Below are positions 45,435-55,000 of a stretch of DNA of 64,000 nucleotides, one piece after another (positions within the stretch are counted from its first letter, which is position 1; every line of letters starts with the position of its first letter). The stretch lies in contig CAOYQO010000003.1 of NCBI GenBank assembly GCA_948566455.1, positions 1 through 64,000 of the forward strand, written 5' to 3'. The translations under genes and the position numbers were made by a program. Source of the stretch: an uncultured Phocaeicola sp. GTDB taxonomy: Bacteria; Bacteroidota; Bacteroidia; Bacteroidales; Bacteroidaceae. The notes beneath the pieces are model-generated. The model saw only the letters and a program-made list of their open reading frames with translations, did not search any database and was not told where the DNA came from.

Positions 45435-46130
45435 ATGAAAAAGTATATTATAACTCTGCTGTTTTGCACGTTGTTCTGTCATCCGGGCATTGCTCAAGGT
45501 TTGAAATCCGTTTCTATTCTGGGGGATTCTTATTCCACTTTCGAAGGCTATGTTCAGCCCGATACTAATTTTGTATGGTATCTGAAGACGCCTCCTAAAG
45601 GACGGAAGACAGATATGGTTTCTGTACGTAATACCTGGTGGCATCAGTTTATTAAGGAGAACAACTACCGTCTTTGTGTGAATAATTCGTTTTCCGGTGC
45701 TACTATTTGCCATACCGGTTACCGTTCGGAGGATTATAGCGACCGTTCTTTCATCACCCGGATGAAGGCGTTGGGCTGTCCTGATATTATTTTTATTTTT
45801 GGCACGACTAATGATTATTGGGCGAAATCACCTTTAGGAGAGTATCAGTATGCGGATTGGTCTAAAAAAGATTTGTATTCTTTCCGCCCTGCCATGGCTT
45901 ATATGCTGGATACAATGATTGATTACTATCCTAATGTGGAGATCTATTTTTTGTTGAATGATGGTTTGGGAAACGAGATAACTGAATCAGTCAGAACAAT
46001 TTGCAAACATTATCAGATCGATTGCATCGAATTGAAAGGGCTTGATAAGATGAGCGGCCATCCTTCGGTGAAAGGGATGAAACAGATTAGTGAACAGGTG
46101 AAGGCGTATATGGCTGCGCACGGAAAGTGA
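45435..46130 (+). CDS. Exported SGNH/GDSL hydrolase (esterase-like)
   Basis: The 231-aa protein has a signal peptide (HPGIAQ). The SGNH blocks are visible: I, SILGDSYSTFEGY with nucleophile Ser; II, NNSFSGATICHTGY; III, IFIFGTTNDYW with oxyanion Asn; V, MSGHPSVKGM with the catalytic His. The family includes carbohydrate acetylesterases, and the position among GH28 and GH2 genes suggests removal of ester groups from pectin. It runs opposite to the neighbouring hydrolase genes and has its own promoter and a strong downstream hairpin. Confidence 0.85.
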   Translation: MKKYIITLLFCTLFCHPGIAQGLKSVSILGDSYSTFEGYVQPDTNFVWYLKTPPKGRKTDMVSVRNTWWHQFIKENNYRLCVNNSFSGATICHTGYRSEDYSDRSFITRMKALGCPDIIFIFGTTNDYWAKSPLGEYQYADWSKKDLYSFRPAMAYMLDTMIDYYPNVEIYFLLNDGLGNEITESVRTICKHYQIDCIELKGLDKMSGHPSVKGMKQISEQVKAYMAAHGK

Positions 46131-46145
46131 CATGATCGTTTTTAA

Positions 46146-46207
46146 AGCCTGTTTAAATTTTTGTTTTCATTTCAGAATGACAATGCTGATGCAAATTTAA
46201 ACAGGCT
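46146..46207. terminator. 15-bp perfect hairpin after the SGNH gene
   Basis: AGCCTGTTTAAATTT pairs perfectly with AAATTTAAACAGGCT across 32 nt. A T-rich stretch directly follows the left arm rather than the right, so it may be a repeat element that also ends transcripts. It lies between the SGNH gene and the convergent Fic gene. Confidence 0.6.
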
Positions 46208-46320
46208 AAAAGGAATATAATTCTTTTGATAAACTTAGTCAATGGTTTTATGAATCCTGGCTTTTGATGGGCGACTGATAACAAGTATCTTTGTGGCTTG
46301 ATGAATGTCGCATCCAGACA

Positions 46321-47311
46321 TTAGACCTCATCATTCACTATCCAACGTCCCGATTTATTGCTTCCTTCGCGTCTTATGTAACCGGCATCACGCAGTTCCT
46401 TGATTTTCTTTTCAATCGAGCGACGGGTGACGGAGAGTGCAGCTGCGATTTCATCAAGGGTGACAGCCGGATTACGCTGGATTTGTTCAATGATTTGTTC
46501 CGAACTTATCCCGAATTTTATCCCGAACTTCCATCACATTGTGCTGAGATATAAGACTGCCTTGATGTCTCTTGAGGGTGTTTAAAATCTCTTGAAGCAT
46601 AAATTCAATGAAAGGTCCTGAATCAGCTGTTGCAGTGCTGTGCTGTATTGCATTATAATAAGCTTCTTGATTGGCATAGATCATATTTTCTACGGGCAGA
46701 TATTCAAAAAGCGGATGCAGTCTGCCTAAAATTAGTGATTGCCAAAGACGGCCCATACGCCCATTACCATCACTGAATGGATGAATAAATTCAAATTCAT
46801 AATGGAACACACAACTGCGAATGAGTAAATGGTCTTTGGCCTGTTTGAGCCACTCAAATAAATCATCTATCAAAAAAGGAACGCGATCGGCAGGGGGAGC
46901 CATGTGTACCAATCTTTCTTCTGAGAAAACACCGACTCCACCACGGCGGAATTTGCCGGCATCGTCGGTCAGTGCCATCATCATTGTACCGTGTGCCTTT
47001 AACAAGTCATTTACATCAAACGGATTTAATTTTTCGTAAAGCTCATAGGTCTTTATAGCGTTTTTAACCTCTTGAATCTGTCGCAAAGGTGCCATAACCG
47101 TTTTACCATCAATAATGTCTTTCACTTCGTCTTCCGACAGCATATTCCCTTCAATGGCCAATGAACTATGGATTGTTCTTACTCGATTGGCTTTTCGCAA
47201 TCTCAGCCCATCGCTTTGCTCTAAACGAATGGCGTATCGCTCAATCTGTGCAGATATTTCTGCAATCAAGTTGATAGCGTTGGTTGATATGGTAAATGGT
47301 GGTATATACAT
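46321..47311 (-). pseudogene. Fic-domain protein with frameshifted C-terminal winged helix
   Basis: The intact part (46487-47311, 274 aa) has the Fic core HPFSDGNGRMGRLW (His177) and a class II inhibitory motif SLAIEGN (Ser50 to Glu54). Fic enzymes usually transfer AMP from ATP to a protein hydroxyl group. After DKIRDKFGTN the frame stops. In the +1 frame downstream (to the stop at 46321) lies a full winged helix-turn-helix (TLDEIAAALSVTRRSIEKKI, then DAGYIRREGSNKSGRW) that normally ends this protein type. A one-base gain or two-base loss near 46490-46503, within TTCGG-containing near repeats, explains the break. The catalytic core may still be made. Before mutation it was probably a self-regulated toxin-like or regulatory AMPylator. 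Confidence 0.85.
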
Positions 47312-47610
47312 GGTATAAACAATTATTTATCGTTGTACTTATCTGTCACTTTATGTAAGATAAGCTTAGGCTAAAGTACAAAAAAGAAACGAATAAGTGG
47401 ATGCAAACTGGGCAAAAGTGCGATTCGAATTTCTGTATTCTAAATATAGTTGCAAGGAACGGATTTAATTAATATTGATAAATTATCAGACATATTCCCA
47501 TAACTTCCAGTTGATTTTAGTGTTAGATATAAAAAAAATCGGAAATTATGGGAAAGGGGGATTAAACTTACAATTATTCTTCCTTATATTCAAACCATTG
47601 GTATGATGCT
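47312..47610. other. Non-coding gap between Fic and GH43 fragment
   Basis: No gene was recognised. It holds a hairpin TCCCATAACTTCC/GGAAATTATGGGA (47496-47508 and 47541-47553, one mismatch), 58 bp past the GH43 fragment's stop, which could end that transcript. No exact -7 box was found for the Fic gene. Confidence 0.4.
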
Positions 47611-48348
47611 TTATTTATCGATTGTCAAACGGATTTCATTCTTTCCTTTCAGTAATGAATAATAGCCTTTAGCTGTACGATACAGAACCAAGCCCGCCCA
47701 TTCGTTCGCCTGACAGGTAGAGAAAGTCATTGTCGTGATGGCAGAAAAATTATGAGAATGTACACGGTGCAGAAGCATGGAGGGACATACCAGACTGTCC
47801 GCCATCTCAGGTCGGAGAGACAAAAACAAGTTGCCATCGGCAAAATGATGGAAAGGTTGTTCAGGGATACGCATTGTAGCCCATTCCGGTGATAAAGCAG
47901 AACTTTCAAAATCATTCTGTTTATCTGTCTTCGACACCGGCGTCCATGGTAAAAGTGGACGTTTCAATCGGTTTCCGATAACACCAATGCCGGGATTGAA
48001 AATAGGTTCACCGCTTTGAAAACTCACCTCACAAAGAAAGGTTTCGCGTCCTAAAGGCACCAGTCCTCCTTCCACAATTCGTTTACCGAGAAACACAGCA
48101 TACCAATCTCCGGTCGGTGTCTGTACCAGATCGGCATGTCCGAGAGACTGCACAGGGTAGTCCTTGCCAAGATGGCGGTGTGTCAATACGGGATTGATGG
48201 TACAAGGTACATACGGTCCCCAGAGGGATTTAGCAGTGAGGGCGGTAACAGCATGGTTATAATCCGATCCTCCTTCAGCCATCAACAATAGATAGTGGTT
48301 CCCTATTTTTTTCTGTACAAAATATGGAATATCCACATCTTTTGTGCT
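47611..48348 (-). pseudogene. 5'-truncated GH43 glycosidase
   Basis: The fragment keeps the second half of a GH43 enzyme: the acid-bearing LLLMAEGGSDYNHAVT, SLGHADLVQTPTGDWY and the start of a C-terminal beta-sandwich (FESSALSPEWATMRIPEQPF, NEWAGLVLY). The N-terminal blades with the catalytic base Asp are missing. The open frame continues to 48444, but its first ~32 codons are the antisense of a transposase fragment, so they are not GH43 sequence. The gene was cut by an insertion and later deletion. It is very probably inactive as a hydrolase. Confidence 0.85.
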
Positions 48349-48586
48349 CAAGGGGAGGGCGGCAAAAGATGAGCCTTTGAGGAAGGTGCTTAGAAGCGAA
48401 CTCTCAAAAGAAAGGGCCACTCGACTTGAAGGAAGCTTCGGCACTCAAAAGCAACATTACTCGCTCGCAAGGATAAAGGCAAGGAAGAGGAAGACGGAAA
48501 TCCTGTGGATTTTCTTCGGAATACATACGGCAAATGCCATACTGATGATTGACAAGATTAGGAATAGAACGGGGAAAGCTGCATGA
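48349..48586 (+). pseudogene. Transposase C-terminal remnant (DDE type)
   Basis: The frame encodes about 75 residues of a transposase end: KDEPLRKVLRSELSKERATR, LEGSFGTQKQHYSLARIKAR and EILWIFFGIHTANAILMI. The block is typical of DDE transposases common in Bacteroides and is unlike the IS1182 remnant at 2889-3446. The Glu in RLEGSFG is probably the last catalytic residue. The rest of the element is absent, and its left side joins the broken GH43 gene near 48350. No terminal repeats could be fixed. Confidence 0.7.
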
Positions 48587-48691
48587 TATGAGTTTATTGA
48601 AAGAATCAGAAGAGGTCAGCAGACTTCTTCCGGAACTTCATGTCTTGCCCAATAAGAGTATATGAGAATAGACAGAAAAATGACAATAAAA

Positions 48692-48740
48692 ATGGCATAT
48701 GAAGTGATTATACTCTATCATCTTCATATGCCATGGTATT
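48692..48740. terminator. 13-bp hairpin terminator past the sulfatase operon
   Basis: ATGGCATATGAAG (48692-48704) pairs with CTTCATATGCCAT (48722-48734). T-rich runs follow on both strands (GGTATTTTTT on plus, TTTTATTG on minus). It would end the minus-strand sulfatase transcript, whose stop codon is at 48841. The right arm belongs to a repeat also found at 2-57. Confidence 0.65.
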
Positions 48741-48772
48741 TTTTATAGGATTTACTGAATGTCCCTAAAAAA
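48715..48772. repeat. Second copy of the ~55-bp dispersed repeat
   Basis: Matches 2-57 in the same orientation: 20 identical bases, a T-run, then TTTACTGAAT and TCCCTA with a few differences. The shared block extends past the hairpin arm, so common ancestry is likelier than chance similarity of terminators. Around it (48587-48840) no gene was seen. Confidence 0.65.
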
Positions 48773-48840
48773 CAATCGTCAAATTGCTTTCAGTTATAAT
48801 CCAATCTCGATGGTTAGAGCAGGTAAACCGGAAAGTTTTT

Positions 48841-50274
48841 TCATTGTGATTTCATTAAAGTTTCTTTTTTAGCCTTTAAAAATGAAGAGAGCTTATTAAT
48901 TTCGCTTCTATACTTTCGTTCGTTGACCCTGTTCTTATTTTCTTCTGGATCTATGTGATGGTCGAACAACATTCGAGAATGAATCTTTTCTTTTTGTTTC
49001 CATTCCGCATAGTTGTATCTATTGCTAACAGCATTGTCCCCTCCTTCCCATTGGATATATACTTGGTCTTTTATTTTTGCTTTTAAATTTGTTAAAATAG
49101 GAACAAAACTAGTGCCATCTAATTGATTCTTTGGTATGGGCAAATGACAAAGTTCACATAGTGTCGGATATAAATCTACGAATTCTACCATGGACTTAGT
49201 CTTTCCTTTTTTCAATCCGGGAACACGTACAATTAAAGGAACGTGAGTAGAACGATCCATTAAATTATGCTTACCGAGAAAGTTATGTTCCCCTAGATGC
49301 CAGCCATGGTCTCCCAGTAATACAACGATGGTATTATTTGCTAAACCTAACTCATCCAGAGCGTCCAGTACTTTCCCTATTTGCGCATCAACATAACTCA
49401 GACAAGCATAATATCCATGTTTGGCTTCTTTCTGAAAAGAAATATCATCTGCTGTGGTGGTACGTGCGTAAGCGTAGATTTCTGTAGAGTTTTTAACCTC
49501 ATTCGGTAGATCTTTAGGACGAAAACGATTGTTAGCAACTGGAATTTTCTCTCGGTCATATAAATCCCAATATTTTTTAGGGGCATTAAAAGGTAAATGT
49601 GGCTTCCAAAATCCACATGCCATAAAGAAAGGTTTTCCTTGTTCTTTTAAACGTTTTAAGTCTGCAATGGCTTTTAATGCCAGTTTTCCGTCATCATAAG
49701 CGGTGTCAGGTACTTCAGCCCACTCACAGAAAGGTCCACGCATTGTTTTGGGATTGATAGTTCGTGCGGAGGCTTCATTCATCCATAATTCCCATTTATT
49801 GTATTCTGCCCAATATACATCATATCCGTCGGGATGTTTACGGTAAGGGGGTTCACTCCATGAATTAGCATGATCTGAAAGATGGTGGAAAACCTTGCCG
49901 TTTGAGATTGTGTAATAGCCATGTGATGTAAACCATCTTGATATCGGAATTGCGGTCGGGCAATCTTTGCTGGCATAAGCGGAATAGTTGACAAAACGAT
50001 CTGGATAGTGTGGATACACTCCTGTTAATAAGCTGGCGCGTGAAGCTCCACTTACTGGGATATTGCAGTAAGCGTTCTGAAATAATAACCCGCTGGCGGC
50101 AAAACGGTCAATATTGGGGGTCTTTACTTCTTTTACCCCATAGCATCCTAACTCAGGGCGCATATCGTCTGCCATCAAGAATAGAACGTTCATTTTCTCT
50201 GTCTGTGAAAATACAGACAGAGAAGAGAAGGCAAGCATTGAAATGCTTGAAAACAAAGTGTATTTTAACTGCAT
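48841..50274 (-). CDS. Exported Ser-type sulfatase, S1 family
   Basis: The 477-aa protein has a signal peptide (SVFSQ), metal ligands (MADDMRPELG), and the sulfatase signature SGASRASLLTG. Ser75 in S-G-A-S-R fits the C/S-x-A/P-x-R rule, so it would be converted to formylglycine by an anaerobic maturase (anSME). LLGDHGWHLGEH supplies the other metal residues. Overall it resembles iduronate-2-sulfatase-like enzymes, but the substrate sulfate ester cannot be told. It starts 4 bp after susD, so it is the last gene of the FecR-susC-susD-sulfatase strand. No maturase is encoded in the window. Confidence 0.9.
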   Translation of the reverse strand: MQLKYTLFSSISMLAFSSLSVFSQTEKMNVLFLMADDMRPELGCYGVKEVKTPNIDRFAASGLLFQNAYCNIPVSGASRASLLTGVYPHYPDRFVNYSAYASKDCPTAIPISRWFTSHGYYTISNGKVFHHLSDHANSWSEPPYRKHPDGYDVYWAEYNKWELWMNEASARTINPKTMRGPFCEWAEVPDTAYDDGKLALKAIADLKRLKEQGKPFFMACGFWKPHLPFNAPKKYWDLYDREKIPVANNRFRPKDLPNEVKNSTEIYAYARTTTADDISFQKEAKHGYYACLSYVDAQIGKVLDALDELGLANNTIVVLLGDHGWHLGEHNFLGKHNLMDRSTHVPLIVRVPGLKKGKTKSMVEFVDLYPTLCELCHLPIPKNQLDGTSFVPILTNLKAKIKDQVYIQWEGGDNAVSNRYNYAEWKQKEKIHSRMLFDHHIDPEENKNRVNERKYRSEINKLSSFLKAKKETLMKSQ

Positions 50275-50278
50275 AATT

Positions 50279-52081
50279 TTATTTATTGTTTTCCCATCCA
50301 GGATTTTGTTCGAGAGCAGGATTGAGTGCCAATTGATTTAGAGGAATTGGATTTAGATAGTAATGTTCCAACCACCCTATGGGTTTCTCGAAATAATATA
50401 CATATCCTTCATTGTTGGATGGACCATTCATAACTTTTACATTAAATTCACTTGCATCTTTTAAATAGACTCCAGTAGGTTGTTTGTTTACATAATGTCC
50501 TTTTTTCCATCGGCGTAAATCGTCCAGACGAGTTCCTTCACCCATTAATTCAACGCGGCGTTCACGGCGGATTTCCCATAGTAAAGGATTTACATCTTGA
50601 TCTCTTTCAGGATCAAAATCTGTGGTAATATCTGTCAAGACCATGTCGGCCACGTGAGCACGTTTCCTCAGTTTGTTAATAGTTTTATCTGCTATAGATT
50701 GATCGAATAGCCCTAGTTCATACATTGCTTCGGCATAATTCAACAGTATCTCGCCGAGTCTGAATAGGGGAGCGTCTGTAGTACAAACTCCATTGGCAGT
50801 GCTGGCATCGGTATGGGTATTATAGTATTTCCATACCCAGAAACCCATTTGGCTGGCATTCCATCCCTGTCCCCAATTGACATTTTTAAAATGGGGTTGC
50901 CCTTTGGTTATAAAACCTTTGAAATTAGATGTCGGCAACCGGTGATAAGTTTCTTTAGAAATTGTTGCCATCAAGTCAATATACTCGCGTTCAGAGGGAT
51001 TATCTGTGAACTTCCATTGAGTAGTAGAGGCACTTGCTAGACTTACCATATAGGGAGGACATACTGTGTGATATAGACGATAATCCCTGTTGCGGAACTG
51101 TGCATACACATCTTTGTCACCTCCGTATGTGGTACTGTTTTTGATAGGATGTCCGTCACTGCACAAATAACTGTCCACGGCATCTTTGGTTGCTTCTATT
51201 TGTGACTCGCCGGTTCTTACCATACGTGTGAGTCCATGGCATAGCTGGCTGGTAGCATACTCTTTGTATAGAATAATTCCATTGATGCCAGCTAAAGACT
51301 CTGAGTTGAAAAGTTCTTCATAGTTGGGGTGTAGGGTAGTATATTTATTCATGACTTCCTTGGAAGCCCGTGTACATTCTTCTAAATAGGTTGTGGCATT
51401 TGGTAGGGCATGATATTTTCTCCATGTACCTTCAAACAAACAAAAACGGGAGATTAATGATTGTACTACAGCTCGATTGATTGTATTATTGCCATCTCCG
51501 TCTACTTTGATATGTTCTTCTGCGTATTTCAAGTTATTCAGAATATTTTGGGCCACAACATCCCGTGGGTCTCTAGGGAGATATAGTTCCTCGCTGTCTT
51601 CTGATAAGGTATGTTCTACCCATGGTAAGTCTCCATATAGAGACAACATTTTAAAATATTTATAAGCGCGAAAAAAATATCCAACACTTCTCCAGTGTGC
51701 TTTTTCTGCATCATTCATGGATGATTGGTCTATATTGTCCAACATTAAATTTACCCGGCGGATGTATTCATAATCCCATGAATCAGAGGATGCAGGTACC
51801 TTAGCTTTTTGATACGCCCATTGGCTTTCATTGCCTGAGACATGCTTGATCATATTGTCAGCTTCATAATCTCCTTTAAAGATTTCATCAGTTTGTCCTG
51901 TTTTATATGCATAGCCGAAAAAGACGTTATACAGTCCCCAAGAGTAAGTCTTGAAGTTTTCATATGATCGGAAAGAGGTTAATTCCGTTTGTTGATCTTT
52001 AGGATATACCTCCATAAAATCATTATTTAAACAAGAGTTCATCAACAGGAAGAGTCCTGCTGCTACTATATATTTTTTCAT
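50279..52081 (-). CDS. SusD/RagB-family outer-membrane glycan-binding lipoprotein
   Basis: The 600-aa protein has a lipoprotein signal (LFLLMNSC) and a SusD fold. Visible segments are HWRSVGYFFRAYKYFKMLSL, LPRDPRDVVAQNILNNL, and the C-terminal IRRERRVELMGEGTRLDDLR. It is the partner of the SusC encoded 14 bp upstream. The ligand may carry sulfate because a sulfatase gene follows by 4 bp. Confidence 0.93.
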   Translation of the reverse strand: MKKYIVAAGLFLLMNSCLNNDFMEVYPKDQQTELTSFRSYENFKTYSWGLYNVFFGYAYKTGQTDEIFKGDYEADNMIKHVSGNESQWAYQKAKVPASSDSWDYEYIRRVNLMLDNIDQSSMNDAEKAHWRSVGYFFRAYKYFKMLSLYGDLPWVEHTLSEDSEELYLPRDPRDVVAQNILNNLKYAEEHIKVDGDGNNTINRAVVQSLISRFCLFEGTWRKYHALPNATTYLEECTRASKEVMNKYTTLHPNYEELFNSESLAGINGIILYKEYATSQLCHGLTRMVRTGESQIEATKDAVDSYLCSDGHPIKNSTTYGGDKDVYAQFRNRDYRLYHTVCPPYMVSLASASTTQWKFTDNPSEREYIDLMATISKETYHRLPTSNFKGFITKGQPHFKNVNWGQGWNASQMGFWVWKYYNTHTDASTANGVCTTDAPLFRLGEILLNYAEAMYELGLFDQSIADKTINKLRKRAHVADMVLTDITTDFDPERDQDVNPLLWEIRRERRVELMGEGTRLDDLRRWKKGHYVNKQPTGVYLKDASEFNVKVMNGPSNNEGYVYYFEKPIGWLEHYYLNPIPLNQLALNPALEQNPGWENNK

Positions 52082-52095
52082 AATGTCAGCTTTTA

Positions 52096-55000
52096 TTATA
52101 AACTTAAATTAATACCAAATGAGAATTGACGCATATAAGGATAAGTAAATCCACGTTGTCCCAAATTGTCTGTTACTACACGTTCAGCATCTATCCCTTT
52201 GGGCAGATGATCAAATGTAAAGAGGTTCTCTCCACTGAAAAATACTGATAAGTTAGTAATACCCAGCGGCTTGATCAGTTTTATGGGGAAGGTATATGAT
52301 AAACTGATATTGCGTATGCTCAAATATGCTCCATTTTGCAAAAAACGGGTTTGTGGTTTTTGATTGGCTTTAGTGTTTCCTTCTGCCTTTTCATATAAAC
52401 GTGGGAAATAACTGTTTGTATGTTCTGGAGTCCAGTAATTCAATTGAGAGTCAAACAAAGTTGAGTAAGCATCGTAATGTGGATAGAATAGTTCGTTCAT
52501 GAGCCAAAGATCCCGTTTGCCGACTCCTTGTAAAATAAATGACAGTGAAATACCTTTCCATGTTGTACCACCACGAATTCCGTATTGATATCTGCGAGTA
52601 TCATTACCGATAATACGAGTGTCGCCTGGTTCGTTTGATGTGTTTTTACCATTGTTTATGATACCATTCCCATCAAAATCCACATAAAGTATATCTCCCG
52701 GCTTAGGATTATAACCTTCCACTTTGGGAATATTGTTTTTTAACTTTCCTTGACTGTCAAAATCTTCGGTAGTATATAAGCGGTCTGTAGTATACCCCCA
52801 TATTTCACCTAATTCCATTCCTTTCCGGTAAATCAGATTGTCATCCGAATCTTTTCCTAGTAAGCCTACCTCATTGTCGTATTTTGTGATTTTCGTACGC
52901 GAGTCATATAGGTTAAAACCTAAATAATATTGCACATTGCCGATACGGTCATTCCAATCCAAGGATATTTCCCAACCTTTGGCGCGTAAGTCGGCAGAGT
53001 TTTGTAATGGGGCTTTGGCACCCAATACTCCTGGAAGTTCCATACCTGGAGCCAACATTCCTTTTGTATCCCGTTGGTACCAATCAAATACAACATTTAG
53101 GCGGTTATTAAACAGTCCTAGGTCAAATCCGAAATCCAAGGTACTAACTTTTTCCCAAGTGAAACTATTGCTGACTAGGGCTGGAGGAGCCAATGTTGTA
53201 GTAGCTTGTCCGTTTACAACCCAATTAGCCAATGGAGAATCCATGCCAGGAATAAAAGCATAAGGTTCTATACTTTGATTACCGATATTACCATAAGAAC
53301 CTCTCAATTTTAAGTTAGAAAGAAAAACTTTACTCCATTCCATAAATTGCTCTTCACTGACACGCCAGCCTACGGAAACAGAAGGAAAGAAGCCGAAACG
53401 ATTTTCTTTAGGGAATTTCGAAGAACCATCATAACGCCCGTTTGTTTCGAGTAAATATTTACCGGCATAAGAGTAATTTATCCTATAGAATAATCCTCTG
53501 ACATGGTATTCTTCAAATTCATCACTGTTTTTATAATCTCCTGTAGCTTGTGATAATGAGGGTAAATCTTCGTTAATCATATCTGTGCGTGACGCTTTCA
53601 TCATCTTATAGGAATTGCTTTCCTGATTGAAACCAGCCATAATTCCAATGTCATGTTGGCCTAATGTTTTGTTGTAATTGGCATATACATTAAAAGCATT
53701 ATAATTGGTTGCCCGATTTTCTATTTCATATTTCGAATTTGAAACAGACTGTTCTTTGCGGAAGTTAGCTCCGTGAGCATAAGCAAATTTCTTATCGAAA
53801 GTTGTGATTTCTCTGGTCTTTCTATTAAATGTATATTCACCGATTATTTTCAGATCTTTGAACGGAGTAATAGTCAGCTTGCCAAAGATGCGTAAATCGT
53901 TTCTGTCATTTTCTTTAGGTGCTGACAGATTGATGAAATTATGAGGAGTATTGATAGGCAAGATTTCACCATCCAGTTCCATATTACCTAATGGAAAATA
54001 AGATGGAAAGGCTACTGCTGCTCCCCAAATACCATAAGAAGCTGAAGTATAGGGAAGTTCTGAATGTGAATTCGCATATTTGATGTCTAACTCCGGAGTA
54101 ATCCAGGAATGAATGTCGGAGCGGATGTAAGATGATATATTATAACGTTTGTATGAGTCTTTGTCTGTAACAAGAATTCCATTTTGATTTACCATACCGG
54201 CTGACATTCTGTAAGATATTGATTTATTACCTCCTCCAACAGAAATGTTATGTGTTTGTTGAAAACCTGTTTCCATCATGTCGTTTAAGAGATCTGTTTC
54301 TTGTAAACTGTATCGAAGTCCGTCTACTACGGCATAACCGTCAGGATAATTGCTTGAATTAGTATTATATTCTTTCAATAACTCTAACCAGGTATCTACA
54401 TTTTGTCCTGTCTGATATGATACTGTTCCCATATCTTTATAAGCTTGTACTGTTTGTAACGGAGTTGCTTTATGGGGTAAATTGCTGGGCTTACTGAATG
54501 AGAAGTTATTAGAGTAGTTGATAGAGAAGCGAGTGTCTTTCATTCCCTTTTTAGTGGTAACTAGGATAACTCCGAATGCAGCGCGTGCACCGTAAATAGC
54601 CGAAGATGCGGCATCTTTTAATACAGAGATAGATTCAATATCATTAGGATCCAGCATATTTATGTCCATCTCTACATTGTCAACTAATACAAGCGGGGCA
54701 CCTTCATTGATGCTGTTCACTCCACGGATATTGAAAGACATTTCAGCACCGGGTTGGCCTGATGTGCCTGTTACCTGCAGTCCCGGCATTGCTCCCATCA
54801 GTACATTACTAACCGAAGTGACAGGACGATCACCCAATATTTCATCCATTTTTACACTGCTTACTGCTCCTGTCAGATTGGCCTTCTTTTGTACACCATA
54901 TCCAACAACGACTACTTCGTCAAGAGTTTCAGTATCTTCCTTTAATACAACATTAAATTCTTTCTTTCCGGAAACCTTCACTTCTTGAGAAACATACCCG

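Noticed and set aside
48349..48444. N-terminus of the GH43 frame
   Set aside because: These codons are the antisense of a transposase fragment and show no signal peptide or GH43 blades.
48841..50274. Inactive sulfatase because the usual C/S-x-P-x-R proline is missing
   Set aside because: Ala is accepted at this position (C/S-x-A/P-x-R), so S-G-A-S-R should still be matured.
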